The notes under the pieces: generated by a model
What the model was told of the DNA's origin: nothing
Seen by the model: the letters and a program-made list of their open reading frames with translations, nothing else
Database searches by the model: none
Assembly: GCF_000803065.1 (NCBI RefSeq)
Contig: NZ_JSXI01000029.1
Coordinates: forward strand, 186,001-250,000
Length of the DNA stretch: 64,000 bases
Source of the DNA: Sphingomonas sp. ERG5
GTDB taxonomy: Bacteria; Pseudomonadota; Alphaproteobacteria; Sphingomonadales; Sphingomonadaceae
Reading direction: 5' to 3'
Made by a program: the position numbers and the translations under genes
Part shown: positions 42,853 through 51,904 of the stretch, piece by piece
How the letters are laid out: every line of letters starts with the position of its first letter
Numbering within the stretch: the stretch's first letter is position 1

Positions 42853-45312
42853 TCAGAACGACGCCTTGATGCGGGCACCAATGGTACGCGGCGATTGATA
42901 GACCGAGAGGAACACGGGGTCGTAGCGCGTCGGGCCGAAGGTGCTGGCGCCGGTGCGGATCTTGCTGTCCTCGACATTCTGCACGAACGCCTCGACGCTG
43001 AAGCTGTCGCCCGGTGCGGTGTAGCGGAGCGACAGGTCGCTGCGCGTATAGGCCTTCTGGCTGTCGAAGCCGTCGCCATAGACCACGACCTGGCCAGTGG
43101 TCAGCGTGCGCGGTTTGAAGTCGCCGTTGAAATAGGTGAGGTAGCTCTTGGTTTCGTAATGGATCGTGCCGCGCGGCGTGATCCGGCCGCCGTTCGGCAG
43201 CACGAAATCATGTTCGTAGCTGGCCGTCGCCGAGAAACGCGGCGCGTGCGGCAGTTCATTGCCCTTCAGGTCGCGCGCGGCGGCAAGGTTGCCGCCATCG
43301 TCGAAGCGGCCGTCGATCGCGATCAGCGTGTCGAGCTTCGTCTTCTGCAGGGTGCCGGCGAATTGCAGCCGGTCATGATCGGTCAGATTGGCGTTGAGTT
43401 CGGCCTCGAAGCCATAAGCCTTGGCGCCCTTGGCGTTCTGCGTGCCGACCTGACTGCTGATCGTGTTGCCATTGGCGTCGCGGATCGTGACCACCTGATT
43501 GACCTGATAGCCGCGGAAATCGGAATAATAGGCCGCGACGTTGAGCGTGACGCGGCGGTCGAACAAGCGGGTTTTCAGGCCGACTTCATAGTTGGTGATC
43601 GTCTCCGGGTCAGTGGTCTTGCCGCCGTCCTGGATGTTGCCCGACTTGAAGCCGCTGCTGACGCTCGCATAGCCGAGCATGCCGGGCGCGAGATCGGCAT
43701 CGACGCGGGCGAGATAGGTGAGCTTGTTCCAGCTACCCTTCACGTCATTGTTCGAGATCGAGAAATTGCCCTGAGGGAACAGCGCGAGCAATTCGTCGGC
43801 GGTGGCGTTGGGATAGGCGCCGAAGAAATTGGCGAGGCAGGACGGCGCGCCAACCGCCGGGCAGCCGAACGCGGTGATGTTGCGTCCGCCAATATCGGCC
43901 TTCTTGTCATGGGTGTAGCGCAGGCCGCCGGTCAGGCGGATCGCATCGGTTGCATGCCAGGTGACCTGGCCGAAGCCGGCGAGCGAGTCGATGGTGCGCT
44001 TGGCCTGGATGAAGCTGCCGACGAATGCGCGGGTGCTGCCGTCGCGATAGCCGTCGCGCTGGTCGACGTCGAAGCGGATGCTGTTGTTCTCATGTGAATA
44101 ATAGGCGCCAAGAATATAGTCGAAGCGGTTCTCGCCAGTCGATTTCAGCTGCAGTTCGTGGCTGGTGAAATCATAGCGTGAACGCACCGTGCGGTTCTCG
44201 CCGAACGCGCCGAGATAAAGCTGGTGGCCGGTCACCGGGTCGAAGCCGCCGGTCGGCGGCAGCGCGCCGGCGTCGGCGTCGGCCTGAGTGCTGCCGCCAA
44301 GGCGCGAGAAACCGGCGATATAGCTGATCTGCGCATGATCGCTGATGTCGAGATTCATCGTGCTGCGGACCGCGACCGAATAGCGGTCGGTATCGGGTGC
44401 GGTGTCGCTGAGCGTCGAGAACAGCTTGGTGCCGGCGCGGGGCGTTTGCAGCAGCGAGATGACCGGTGCGCCCTTGTCGAGAAACCCTTCCGCGCTGAGG
44501 TTCCAGGAGAAGCGGTCGCTTGGCTGCCACAACAGGCTGAGGCGGCCGGACATCTGGTCCTGCGCGTAATATTTCTTGCCAGTGGTGATGAAGGCCGAAC
44601 GATCGACATTGGGCACATTGGGTGCGGGCTGGAAATCGGCATAGCCGCTATGGCGTTCGGTGACGAAGGCGAAGCGCGCCGCGAGCGTATCGGTGATCGG
44701 CACGTTGATCGCGCCGCGCGTGCCAACGCGATTATAATCGCCGACGATCGCTTCGGCATAGCCGCCGAGCTTGTCGAAGGTCGGCTTGGCCGAGATCAGG
44801 CCGACCGCGCCGGCGGTCGCGTTGCGGCCGAACAGCGTGCCCTGCGGCCCGCGCGACACTTCGACGCGCTCCATGTCGTACATCAGCACCGAGGCGCCCT
44901 GCGCGCGCGGCGAATAGATGCCGTCGATATAGATCGCGACCTCGGGATCGGCGACTTCAGTGAAGGCGGTGTCGTTGCCGATGCCACGCAAGGTGAGCAA
45001 CACAGCTGACTGATCGCCCTGCTGGTTGAACTGCAGGCTGGGCACGAACCGCGCCAGATCGGTGATATTGTTGACCTGTTGCCGGTCAAGCGTCGCCTGG
45101 CTGAAGGCGGAGACAGCAAGTGGCGTCTTTTGCAGGCTGGTCTCGCGCCGTGTGGCGGTGACCAGAATATCGCCTTCAGCCACGGGTGCGGCGGTTGTCG
45201 CCGGATCGGCGGCCTGCTCGGCGGGCACCGGCGCGGTCTGGGCGAACGCAGGTGCTGTCACAAGGAACGAAGTGGCGAGCATGGTGCTCGCGGCGAACAG
45301 AGACCGTTTCAT
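42853..45312 (-). CDS. TonB-dependent receptor
   Basis: 819 aa. Signal peptide (KRSLFAASTMLATSFLVTAPAFA). The plug domain starts ILVTATRRETSLQKTPLAVSAFSQATLDRQQVNNITDLARFVPSLQFNQQG (TonB-box-like plus plug), with the plug motif GIGNDTAFTEVADPEVAIYIDGIY, and the beta-barrel ends IGARIKASF with a terminal Phe. It imports a substrate across the outer membrane using TonB energy; from context, a beta-glucoside or other oligosaccharide. ATG 45312 follows GGGAGG by 6 bases. Divergent from the MFS gene and, with it, flanks three operator palindromes. Confidence 0.93.
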   Translation of the reverse strand: MKRSLFAASTMLATSFLVTAPAFAQTAPVPAEQAADPATTAAPVAEGDILVTATRRETSLQKTPLAVSAFSQATLDRQQVNNITDLARFVPSLQFNQQGDQSAVLLTLRGIGNDTAFTEVADPEVAIYIDGIYSPRAQGASVLMYDMERVEVSRGPQGTLFGRNATAGAVGLISAKPTFDKLGGYAEAIVGDYNRVGTRGAINVPITDTLAARFAFVTERHSGYADFQPAPNVPNVDRSAFITTGKKYYAQDQMSGRLSLLWQPSDRFSWNLSAEGFLDKGAPVISLLQTPRAGTKLFSTLSDTAPDTDRYSVAVRSTMNLDISDHAQISYIAGFSRLGGSTQADADAGALPPTGGFDPVTGHQLYLGAFGENRTVRSRYDFTSHELQLKSTGENRFDYILGAYYSHENNSIRFDVDQRDGYRDGSTRAFVGSFIQAKRTIDSLAGFGQVTWHATDAIRLTGGLRYTHDKKADIGGRNITAFGCPAVGAPSCLANFFGAYPNATADELLALFPQGNFSISNNDVKGSWNKLTYLARVDADLAPGMLGYASVSSGFKSGNIQDGGKTTDPETITNYEVGLKTRLFDRRVTLNVAAYYSDFRGYQVNQVVTIRDANGNTISSQVGTQNAKGAKAYGFEAELNANLTDHDRLQFAGTLQKTKLDTLIAIDGRFDDGGNLAAARDLKGNELPHAPRFSATASYEHDFVLPNGGRITPRGTIHYETKSYLTYFNGDFKPRTLTTGQVVVYGDGFDSQKAYTRSDLSLRYTAPGDSFSVEAFVQNVEDSKIRTGASTFGPTRYDPVFLSVYQSPRTIGARIKASF

Positions 45313-45371
45313 GAAATCCTCCCACACGACTCACCCTTTTGATCGGGCTTGGCGGCACCCAGAGGCGCGCT

Positions 45372-45437
45372 CGACATCGATGTCAACAAAAACCGACATC
45401 GATGTCAAAGGAGACCGACATCGATGTCAAATTTGTG
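45372..45437. promoter_or_regulatory. Three GACATCGATGTC palindromes in 22-bp tandem array
   Basis: Perfect 12-bp palindromes at 45373-45384, 45395-45406 and 45417-45428, start to start exactly 22 bp. Each sits in a 22-bp repeat beginning CGACATCGATGTCAA. They lie midway in the divergent promoter region between the TonB receptor and the MFS gene. The central CG and symmetry fit a LacI-family operator, and a LacI gene is in the locus. Confidence 0.85.
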
Positions 45438-45479
45438 CCGGACAGTTGCACGATTGCATCGCTCCGGTCATGACAGGCC

Positions 45480-46733
45480 GTGGTGACCCCAGCATCAGAT
45501 TCCCCCTCGGACCCCGGAGCACGGACCGGCAAGACACTGTTCGAACTGTCGATCGGGGTGTTCTTCCTGGGCGGCTTCCTGACCTCGATCGTCGGGTTGC
45601 TGGTGCCGCGCCTGACCCTGACTCTCGGGCTCGATTATACCCGCGCGCTGCTGGTGCAGTTCGCCTTTCACCTGAGCTATCTGCTGTTCGCCTTTCCGAT
45701 CGCTATCGCGATCCTGCGCATTGGATATATGCGGTCGATCGTCGTCGGGCTGAGCGTGATGCTGGCGGGATGCCTGGTGCTGATCGCCTCGGCGGAATGG
45801 CGCTCGTTCGTGCTGGTGCTGCTCGCGCTGCTGACGCTGTCCACCGGGATCACCTTCCTGCAGATTGCGGCCAATACCGTCGTCACCGTGGTCGGCCCGT
45901 CGCGCCGCGCCGCCGCGCGGCTGACGCTGTTGCAGGGCTTCAATTCGCTTGGCACGGTGCTCGGGCCGCTGATCGGCGCGGTGTTCCTGCTCGGGTCGAT
46001 CGGGATTGGTCGCGCGGGACCGGCGGGTGACGACGCGGTGCCGTTCATCGCCGGCGCAATCCTGCTCGGGTTGCTGGCGATCGCTTTCTACCGGCAGCGC
46101 AATTTGCTCGGCAAGGCGGCGTTGACTCCAGCCGGAGCAGTGCTGGGCGACCTGTCCGTCGTGCTGCGCGACCGGCGGTTGCTTGCCGGGGCGGTGGCGA
46201 TGTTCGCGTATGTCGGGGCGGAAGTCGCGATCGGCACGCTGATCCCAAACTTCCTGATGCTGCCCGAGATCCTGCATTCGCCGCCGCTCGCCGCCGGGCA
46301 ACTGGTCAGCCTGTATTGGGGCGGGGCGATGATCGGGCGGTTCGCTGGCGCGCTGCTGCTTCGGCGGATCGATGCCGGGCTGTTGCTGGCGGTCGCGGGT
46401 ATCGGGGCGATGGTGCTGGCCGTGATCGCCAGCCTGGCCGGAGGGGTGACCGGCGCCGTCGCGCTGATCGCGGTCGGGCTGTGCAATTCGATCATGTACC
46501 CGACACTCTATGCGCTGGCGCTGCCCGAGGATGAAGCGCAGGCGCCGCTCGCGTCGATGCTGCTATGCATGGCGGTGGTTGGCGGGGCGATCGTGCCGCT
46601 GCTGACCGGCGTGCTGGCCGACCGGATCGGGCTGGCGCTGTCGCTGTTGTTGCCCGCATCCTGCTATTTGGTCATTGCCGGGTTCGCGGCGGGGAACCGG
46701 AAATCGGCCAATCCTGTGGCGATGGCGGCATGA
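45480..46733 (+). CDS. MFS sugar transporter, FHS (fucose/glucose-galactose) type
   Basis: 417 aa, GTG start (45480 or 45483). Twelve predicted transmembrane segments. STGITFLQIAANTVVTVVGPSRRAAARLTLLQGFNSLGTVLGPLIGAVFLL matches the FucP/GluP motif (ITFLQVAANPYV...LTLTQAFNSLG). It should import a sugar by proton symport across the inner membrane. Next gene (LacI regulator) overlaps by ATGA; the promoter contains the triple palindrome. Confidence 0.9.
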   Translation: MVTPASDSPSDPGARTGKTLFELSIGVFFLGGFLTSIVGLLVPRLTLTLGLDYTRALLVQFAFHLSYLLFAFPIAIAILRIGYMRSIVVGLSVMLAGCLVLIASAEWRSFVLVLLALLTLSTGITFLQIAANTVVTVVGPSRRAAARLTLLQGFNSLGTVLGPLIGAVFLLGSIGIGRAGPAGDDAVPFIAGAILLGLLAIAFYRQRNLLGKAALTPAGAVLGDLSVVLRDRRLLAGAVAMFAYVGAEVAIGTLIPNFLMLPEILHSPPLAAGQLVSLYWGGAMIGRFAGALLLRRIDAGLLLAVAGIGAMVLAVIASLAGGVTGAVALIAVGLCNSIMYPTLYALALPEDEAQAPLASMLLCMAVVGGAIVPLLTGVLADRIGLALSLLLPASCYLVIAGFAAGNRKSANPVAMAA

Positions 46734-47758
46734 AGCCGATCACGATCAAGGAAGTCGCGGCGCGTGCGGGCGTGTCGCCCAAGACCGTGTCGCGCGTGAT
46801 CAACGATGAGGATCATGTCCGTCCGCCGGTGCGCGAGCAGGTGATGCGCGTGGTGCGCGAAATGGGCTATCGCCCCAACAGCTTCGCGCGCAGCCTGTCG
46901 AGTTCCAAATCCTATCTGCTCGGGTTGCTGGTCGACGATCCCGCCTCGGGTTATGCCGCCGACGTCCAGCTTGGCGCGCTGCTGCGCAGCCGCGACCTTG
47001 GCTATCATCTGGTGATCGAACCACTCGACACCGCGACACCGGACTGGCTCGGGCAGATCGATACGGGGTTGCGCGCGCTTAATCTCGGCGGTGCGATCCT
47101 GACACCGCCCTTGTGCGACCGCGCCGACCTCATTGCCGTGCTCGAACGCCACGGGTTGCCGTTCGTGCGCATCTCGCCGAGCAGCGATGATGAACGGTCG
47201 GGATCGGTCAGGATGGATGACCGTGCCGCCGCACGCGACATGACGCGGCATTTGATTGGCCTTGGCCACCGCGACATCGCCTGTATCAAGGGCGATCCGG
47301 TCCATAGCGCGTCGGGGCTGCGCTATATCGGCTTTCGCGACGCGATGCGCGAGGCCGGGCTGTCGGTGGCGCCGAACCGGACGCTGGAAGGGGATTTCTC
47401 GTTCCGCTCGGGGCTTCGGCTCGGCGAGGAGATATTGGCGAGCGACGACCGGCCCAGCGCGATCTTCGCCAGCAATGACGATATGGCGCTGGGCGTATTG
47501 GTGACCGCGATCAAGCATGGCATCGTCGTGCCCGACACGCTATCGGTCGCCGGGTTCGACGATGCGCCGGTCGCGCGCGTGTCCTGGCCACAACTGACCA
47601 CGGTGCGCCAGCCCAAGGTCGAAATGGCGGCCGCGGCGGTCGATATCCTGACTGATCCGACCTATGCCGCGAACCCGGACAAGGGATCGTTCAGCCGCAA
47701 TCTGCCTTATGAGCTGATCGTCCGATCAAGCACGGCCCCGCCCGCGCGGCATTCATAG
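46730..47758 (+). CDS. LacI-family transcriptional regulator
   Basis: 342 aa. The helix-turn-helix ITIKEVAARAGVSPKTVSRVIND and hinge SFARSLSSSKS are typical, followed by the periplasmic-binding-protein-like sugar-binding core (YLLGLLVDDPASGYAADVQ and ASNDDMALGVL). Co-translated with the MFS gene by 4-base overlap. It very probably represses the receptor/MFS divergon by binding the GACATCGATGTC array and is released by the incoming sugar. Confidence 0.92.
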   Translation: MKPITIKEVAARAGVSPKTVSRVINDEDHVRPPVREQVMRVVREMGYRPNSFARSLSSSKSYLLGLLVDDPASGYAADVQLGALLRSRDLGYHLVIEPLDTATPDWLGQIDTGLRALNLGGAILTPPLCDRADLIAVLERHGLPFVRISPSSDDERSGSVRMDDRAAARDMTRHLIGLGHRDIACIKGDPVHSASGLRYIGFRDAMREAGLSVAPNRTLEGDFSFRSGLRLGEEILASDDRPSAIFASNDDMALGVLVTAIKHGIVVPDTLSVAGFDDAPVARVSWPQLTTVRQPKVEMAAAAVDILTDPTYAANPDKGSFSRNLPYELIVRSSTAPPARHS

Positions 47759-47928
47759 CCGTTCCGAAACGTTACCGTCCGGCACAGCTGACACATAGTC
47801 GCCTGTCGCTGCCATTTTCCCGCCTCACATTGCCCGAAGTCGATCAGTGTATTGGCGGTGAGTTGTACGGCGCGAATTAGCACTTACCTGTCTCGCACAC
47901 ACGCATTCCGGCAGCAAAAGGGTTGTGG

Positions 47929-48972
47929 ATGAGTAGCAGGGCTGACGCACCGGTCGGAAGCGATGTGCGACTTGTCTTTCCCGGCGCGGCGGCGGCTGAG
48001 CGGCGAGTGGGTGGCGTAGCCCTGGTGGCGCATGCGACCGCGCAACTATACCGTCGTGGCGCGCGCCAGATCTGGATCGATTTGCAGGATGGCGGCCGCT
48101 TGTCGCCCGTGGCGGCCGACGATGTGCGGCGCGCGGGGGATGATGCGTCGATCCATTTCGTGCTCGATCATGAAGCACGGCGGCTGAAAGCGGCGGAGAT
48201 CGCGCCGATCACCATCGCCGACGTGGTCGAGGCGACCGGCAAGCCGAGTGACGGGCTGGCCTCGCGTTGGGTCAACCGGCCGGTATCGCGACGCATCTCA
48301 GCCCAGCTGCTGCGCATTTCAGGTCTGCGCCCCTGGCACGCGACGGCCGCGGTTGGCCTGGTTGGCGTGGTAATGATCCTCAGCCTGTTGTTCGGCGGCT
48401 ATGCCGGGCTGGTCGCGGGCGGCCTGCTGTTCCAGACGGCATCCGTGCTCGACGGGGTCGATGGAGAGGTCGCGCGCGCGACTTATCGCAGCAGCGCACG
48501 CGGCGCGTTGCTCGACACGAGTGTCGACATGGCGATCAATGTCGGCTTCTTCGTCGCGGTGACGATCAGCCTGACCCAGCTTTACGGGCAGAGCCAGGCG
48601 CTGGCCGGTGGTATTGCGATCATGCTGGTCGTGACCGGGCTGAGCCTGATGGCATGGCTTGCGCGGCGGCTCGGCAAGCCGGGTGATCTCAATTTCCTCA
48701 AGCGTTTCTATCGGCAGCGCTTTCCAAGGGGGTTTGCCGCGAGCATCACCAGCGCGCTGGTCGCCGTCACCAGTCGTGATCTTTTCGCGCTGATCTTCGC
48801 ATTGACCATCCTGGCGGGCGGCGGCCGGTTCATCCTGTTCGCGCTGTGCGGCTTTGCGATGCTGTGGTTGTTCCTGGTGCTGTGCGCGGTGCGGCCGATC
48901 CTGCGCGGGTCCGCCGGAGCTGAAACGATCGCGGGCGCGCTGGCGGTCGACGACACGACGCGCCTGGCCTGA
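47929..48972 (+). CDS. CDP-alcohol phosphatidyltransferase with extra N-terminal domain
   Basis: 347 aa. The CDP-alcohol phosphotransferase motif is complete: DGVDGEVARATYRSSARGALLDTSVD (D-G-x2-A-R-x8-G-x3-D-x3-D). Before it lie about 120 residues ending ASRWVNRPVSRRISAQLLR, a segment resembling the junction between the nucleotidyl-transferase-like and membrane domains in inositol-phosphate synthases of the IPCT/DIPPS type. The enzyme should join a CDP-alcohol to an acceptor in the membrane, perhaps in phospho-inositol or polyol lipid synthesis. It is followed 2 bases later by a flippase gene. Confidence 0.87.
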   Translation: MSSRADAPVGSDVRLVFPGAAAAERRVGGVALVAHATAQLYRRGARQIWIDLQDGGRLSPVAADDVRRAGDDASIHFVLDHEARRLKAAEIAPITIADVVEATGKPSDGLASRWVNRPVSRRISAQLLRISGLRPWHATAAVGLVGVVMILSLLFGGYAGLVAGGLLFQTASVLDGVDGEVARATYRSSARGALLDTSVDMAINVGFFVAVTISLTQLYGQSQALAGGIAIMLVVTGLSLMAWLARRLGKPGDLNFLKRFYRQRFPRGFAASITSALVAVTSRDLFALIFALTILAGGGRFILFALCGFAMLWLFLVLCAVRPILRGSAGAETIAGALAVDDTTRLA

Positions 48973-48974
48973 TC

Positions 48975-50507
48975 TTGGCCCGCGACGACACTCATCCGAT
49001 CGGGCAATCAGGCGGAACCGCCGACCGGATGATCCTGCGCGGCGCGTTTTCCACTGCGTTTGGCTTCGTCATCCGGCTCGGTGCGCGCTTCCTGTTCCTG
49101 TTCATTGCCGGGCGGCTATTCGGCGCCGGCTTGTTCGGCGCGTACAGCATTGCCGTCGCGGTACTCGAGGCCAGCGTTGGGTTGACCGGCCTGTCGTTGA
49201 AGAAGACGCTGTTCCAGCTGCTCGACCGCAATGTCGAAGCACGGCGGCTCGAAACGGAGGGCAAGGGGGCGGGCAGGCCCGATTTCCACATCGTGCTCGA
49301 CGCCGTGCTGCTCGTGGTGCTGGCGAGCGCCTGTGTTGCGGCACTGATCATGGGGGCCACCATTTTGGTCCCGCGCGACGTGGCCGGGTCGGCCGCGACC
49401 GCCTTGTTCTGGATCGCGCCGATGATTGCGGGGCAGGCACTGGCCGACGTGTTGTTCGCGGCGACACGCTGGACGCATGTCGTGAAGCATGAGGTGATCG
49501 GGCGCAGCATCGTCGAACCCTATTCGCTGCTCACCGGTACGGTCGTCGCCTATGTGCTCGGGTTCGAACATACGGGGCTGATCATCGGCTATTGGGTCGG
49601 CAATGTGATGCTCAACGGCTATGCGCTGTATGCGGTGCGGCGTTGTTTCCCGCATTTCGCGCTGCGCAGCTACCGGCCAGGATGGCGCCTGTTTGCGCTG
49701 CTGCGCGAGCTGCTGCCCAATACGGGTACCGACGTGATCAACGGCATCTTCACGCGGCTCGATCTTTATCTGGTCGGCATCTTCCTCGGTAATCACTGGG
49801 CCGGCATTTACGGCATGGCGCAGCAACTGCGCACGCCGCTGCGCCACGCGCGGCAGAGCTTCGACAGCATGCTGGTGCCGATGGTCGCGCGCACGTTGTC
49901 AGTCAGCGGCCAGGCGCGCACTGTCACTGCGCTCGCCACGGCCGCGCGACTGATCCTGTCGGTGCAGACCGCCTTCCTGGTCGCATTCGTCGCGGTTGGC
50001 GGACAATTGCTCGAACTGTTCGGGGCGGGGTTCAGCGCAGGCTATACGGCGCTGATCCTGCTCACTGTGGCGGAAGCGGTGCAGGGCACCTTCGGTCTCG
50101 GCGATTTTCTGTTCGTCTACCTCCGGCCCAAGACCGGGCTGCTGATCATGGCGGTGAGCTTCATCGTGTGCGCCGCCGCCGCGATCAGCTTCACCCCGCG
50201 CTTCGGCGTCGCCGGGGCGGCCGCCGCAGTGCTGCTGGCGACAATGGTGCAGGCAGCGCTGCGGCGGCTGGTGTTACGCGCACAACTCGGCGTGCGTGCG
50301 CCGCTTGCGCCATTATGGCCACCGCTGGTGGCGGGTGCCGCCGGGCTGGCGGTTGCGCTGGGAGTTGGAAGCGGGGTGAATAGCGGCTTCGGCTTAGCGA
50401 CCCTGACCGCGTTCGTCGCGACGGCGGCGGTCTATGGCGGTGTGCTGTTGGCGTCGCTGCGCCTGTCGGGGCAGAAATTGGCGATCAGCGGGTTTGCGGC
50501 CGGGTAA
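48975..50507 (+). CDS. Polysaccharide/lipid flippase (MATE/Wzx-like)
   Basis: 510 aa. About twelve to fourteen transmembrane segments; MILRGAFSTAFGFVIRLGARFLFLFIAGRLFGAGLFGAYSIAV is a typical Wzx/MurJ start. The first codon is TTG at 48975, two bases after the previous stop; an ATG at 49029 is an alternative. Such proteins flip lipid-linked glycans or other large lipids across the inner membrane. Co-transcription with the CDP-alcohol transferase hints that it moves the product of that enzyme. Confidence 0.82.
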   Translation: MARDDTHPIGQSGGTADRMILRGAFSTAFGFVIRLGARFLFLFIAGRLFGAGLFGAYSIAVAVLEASVGLTGLSLKKTLFQLLDRNVEARRLETEGKGAGRPDFHIVLDAVLLVVLASACVAALIMGATILVPRDVAGSAATALFWIAPMIAGQALADVLFAATRWTHVVKHEVIGRSIVEPYSLLTGTVVAYVLGFEHTGLIIGYWVGNVMLNGYALYAVRRCFPHFALRSYRPGWRLFALLRELLPNTGTDVINGIFTRLDLYLVGIFLGNHWAGIYGMAQQLRTPLRHARQSFDSMLVPMVARTLSVSGQARTVTALATAARLILSVQTAFLVAFVAVGGQLLELFGAGFSAGYTALILLTVAEAVQGTFGLGDFLFVYLRPKTGLLIMAVSFIVCAAAAISFTPRFGVAGAAAAVLLATMVQAALRRLVLRAQLGVRAPLAPLWPPLVAGAAGLAVALGVGSGVNSGFGLATLTAFVATAAVYGGVLLASLRLSGQKLAISGFAAG

Positions 50508-50533
50508 GGGGCGCCACCCGAGATGCTCCCGCT

Positions 50534-51352
50534 TCAGCCGATCAAAGGCCGACCTGCGACTGCCTGAGCGAAAATGGCGAGGGTCGCGAACGTATAGACC
50601 AAGGTTCCGGTGGTCAGCACGGTCCAGCGCAACCGCTCACTCAGGCCGCGCGTCAGCAAAGCGAGGAACGGGATTGCCTGCATCGCATGGATACCGAGAA
50701 AATGTCCGGGGCGCAGATCGCCGCCGGTTCGGTTCCAGCCGAACAGCGGCAGCTGCCCCGCCGCCGTGCCGACACTATGGCCGGCCTGCGAACTCAAATA
50801 GCCGCCAAGGCCGCCGCCGAGCAGGAAGCAAAGCAGCAGGCCGATGACCACCGCGGCGATCAGGTCTCGGCGGGCGCCAGATGCAGGCCGGCGGGCGATC
50901 TCCCAGGCAAGCGGTACCGTCGTGCTGATGAACAGCACCGCGAACACGCCCATCGTCGTGTACATCATGGCGTCGAACGGCGTGGCGACATTGAAGTGCG
51001 AGCGCTGGCCGTGCGCGGCCTGCCAACTGATCCAGCCGATCTCATAAGCCGAGGCAATGATCAGCAGCCAGACCGTGCCGATCATCAGCGGCGAGCGGCG
51101 GCGTTCCGGGCGGACCAGCGCGAAGCACCAGGCGAAGGTCAATGCGAACATCGCGGTCGAGACAAAGAACTTGGCTGGCTTCACCCAGACATCGACTCCG
51201 TCGATCTGGCGCGGGTCGATGCCCTGCAAGGCGAGGCTGAGCGGCAACATGGCGAGCAGGGCGAGGCCGTACCAGACCAGCTCCGGCTGCAGCCGGCGGA
51301 ATATGGTCAGCATGGTCGAGGACCGGACAGGGAAGGGGAGCGCCGCGATCAT
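50534..51352 (-). CDS. Membrane protein, unknown
   Basis: 272 aa from ATG 51352, with 4-base overlap to the upstream ABA4-like gene. About seven hydrophobic segments (LVWYGLALLAMLPLSLALQG, VDVWVKPAKFFVSTAMFALTFAWCFA, LMIGTVWLLIIASAYEIGWI and others). No family is recognised with confidence. It is the second gene of the ABA4-like operon and was probably recruited with it. Confidence 0.7.
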   Translation of the reverse strand: MIAALPFPVRSSTMLTIFRRLQPELVWYGLALLAMLPLSLALQGIDPRQIDGVDVWVKPAKFFVSTAMFALTFAWCFALVRPERRRSPLMIGTVWLLIIASAYEIGWISWQAAHGQRSHFNVATPFDAMMYTTMGVFAVLFISTTVPLAWEIARRPASGARRDLIAAVVIGLLLCFLLGGGLGGYLSSQAGHSVGTAAGQLPLFGWNRTGGDLRPGHFLGIHAMQAIPFLALLTRGLSERLRWTVLTTGTLVYTFATLAIFAQAVAGRPLIG

Positions 51353-51795
51353 TGCACCAGCCCGACACGGCGCGCTGCGGCGAAGCGCAGCACCAGGAAC
51401 AGCAGCAGGCCGACCGGACCGACCATGAAGGTCAGGATCAGGCACGGGATGATCAACAGACGTGGTACGCCGGCGTCGAGTCCTTCGCGCACGATCCAGC
51501 AACCGACGAACAGGTCGAATGCGAGATAATGCAGCCAGCCGGCGGTCAGCGCCGCGTTATTGGCGAACAAGGTGCGGACCTGTTCGATCGAGCCGAAGCC
51601 GCCGCCACCCCCCGCGGCCATCGCCTGGCCGAACAGCAGCGCATAGGCGAGCCCGGCGAGCAGTGGGAAAGCGATTGCCGCGAAAGTCCAGGCGACGATC
51701 CGGGTCTGCACGACGAACAGGCTGAGCAGCAGCCCGAGCCAGCCGAGCATGGCGATCATATTGCCGAGAGAGAATGCCAGATGGGGGTCGATCAT
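51349..51795 (-). CDS. ABA4-like (DUF4281) membrane protein
   Basis: 148 aa with four hydrophobic segments. The core NNAALTAGWLHYLAFDLFVGCWIVREGLDAGVPRL is the DUF4281/ABA4 signature (NxxALxAGWxHYLAFDLFVGxWIxRE). Plant ABA4 is needed for neoxanthin synthesis; bacterial relatives are not characterised but may touch carotenoid or isoprenoid metabolism. Divergent from a TetR gene across a gap with a TTTACaccGTAAA palindrome. Confidence 0.88.
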   Translation of the reverse strand: MIDPHLAFSLGNMIAMLGWLGLLLSLFVVQTRIVAWTFAAIAFPLLAGLAYALLFGQAMAAGGGGGFGSIEQVRTLFANNAALTAGWLHYLAFDLFVGCWIVREGLDAGVPRLLIIPCLILTFMVGPVGLLLFLVLRFAAARRVGLVQ

Positions 51796-51811
51796 TGGTT
51801 GTCGCCTTTAT

Positions 51812-51826
51812 CTTTACACCGTAAAG
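51812..51826. promoter_or_regulatory. CTTTAC-ACC-GTAAAG palindrome in TetR/ABA4-like divergon
   Basis: Perfect six-base arms with a three-base centre, 17-31 bases upstream of the ABA4-like start. A related TTTACACTGTCAA lies 34 bp further on (51847-51859), closer to the tetR start. Both fit a TetR-family autoregulatory arrangement. Confidence 0.55.
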
Positions 51827-51846
51827 TAGCGGTATGATGATCAATT

Positions 51847-51859
51847 TTTACACTGTCAA
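51847..51859. promoter_or_regulatory. Second TTTACAC-type site, imperfect
   Basis: TTTACACTGTCAA shares 11 of 13 positions with the perfect site at 51813-51825 and lies about 45 bases upstream of the TetR start codon. Confidence 0.4.
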
Positions 51860-51904
51860 GATTTGGATCAAGGCCAGAGGCAAGAAGCGCATCGAGGCAA
51901 GTCG

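Noticed and set aside
45372..45437. 22-bp direct repeats as plasmid-type iterons or a CRISPR fragment
   Set aside because: Only three units, no rep or cas gene, and each unit is a perfect palindrome inside a divergent promoter beside a lacI gene; operators fit better.
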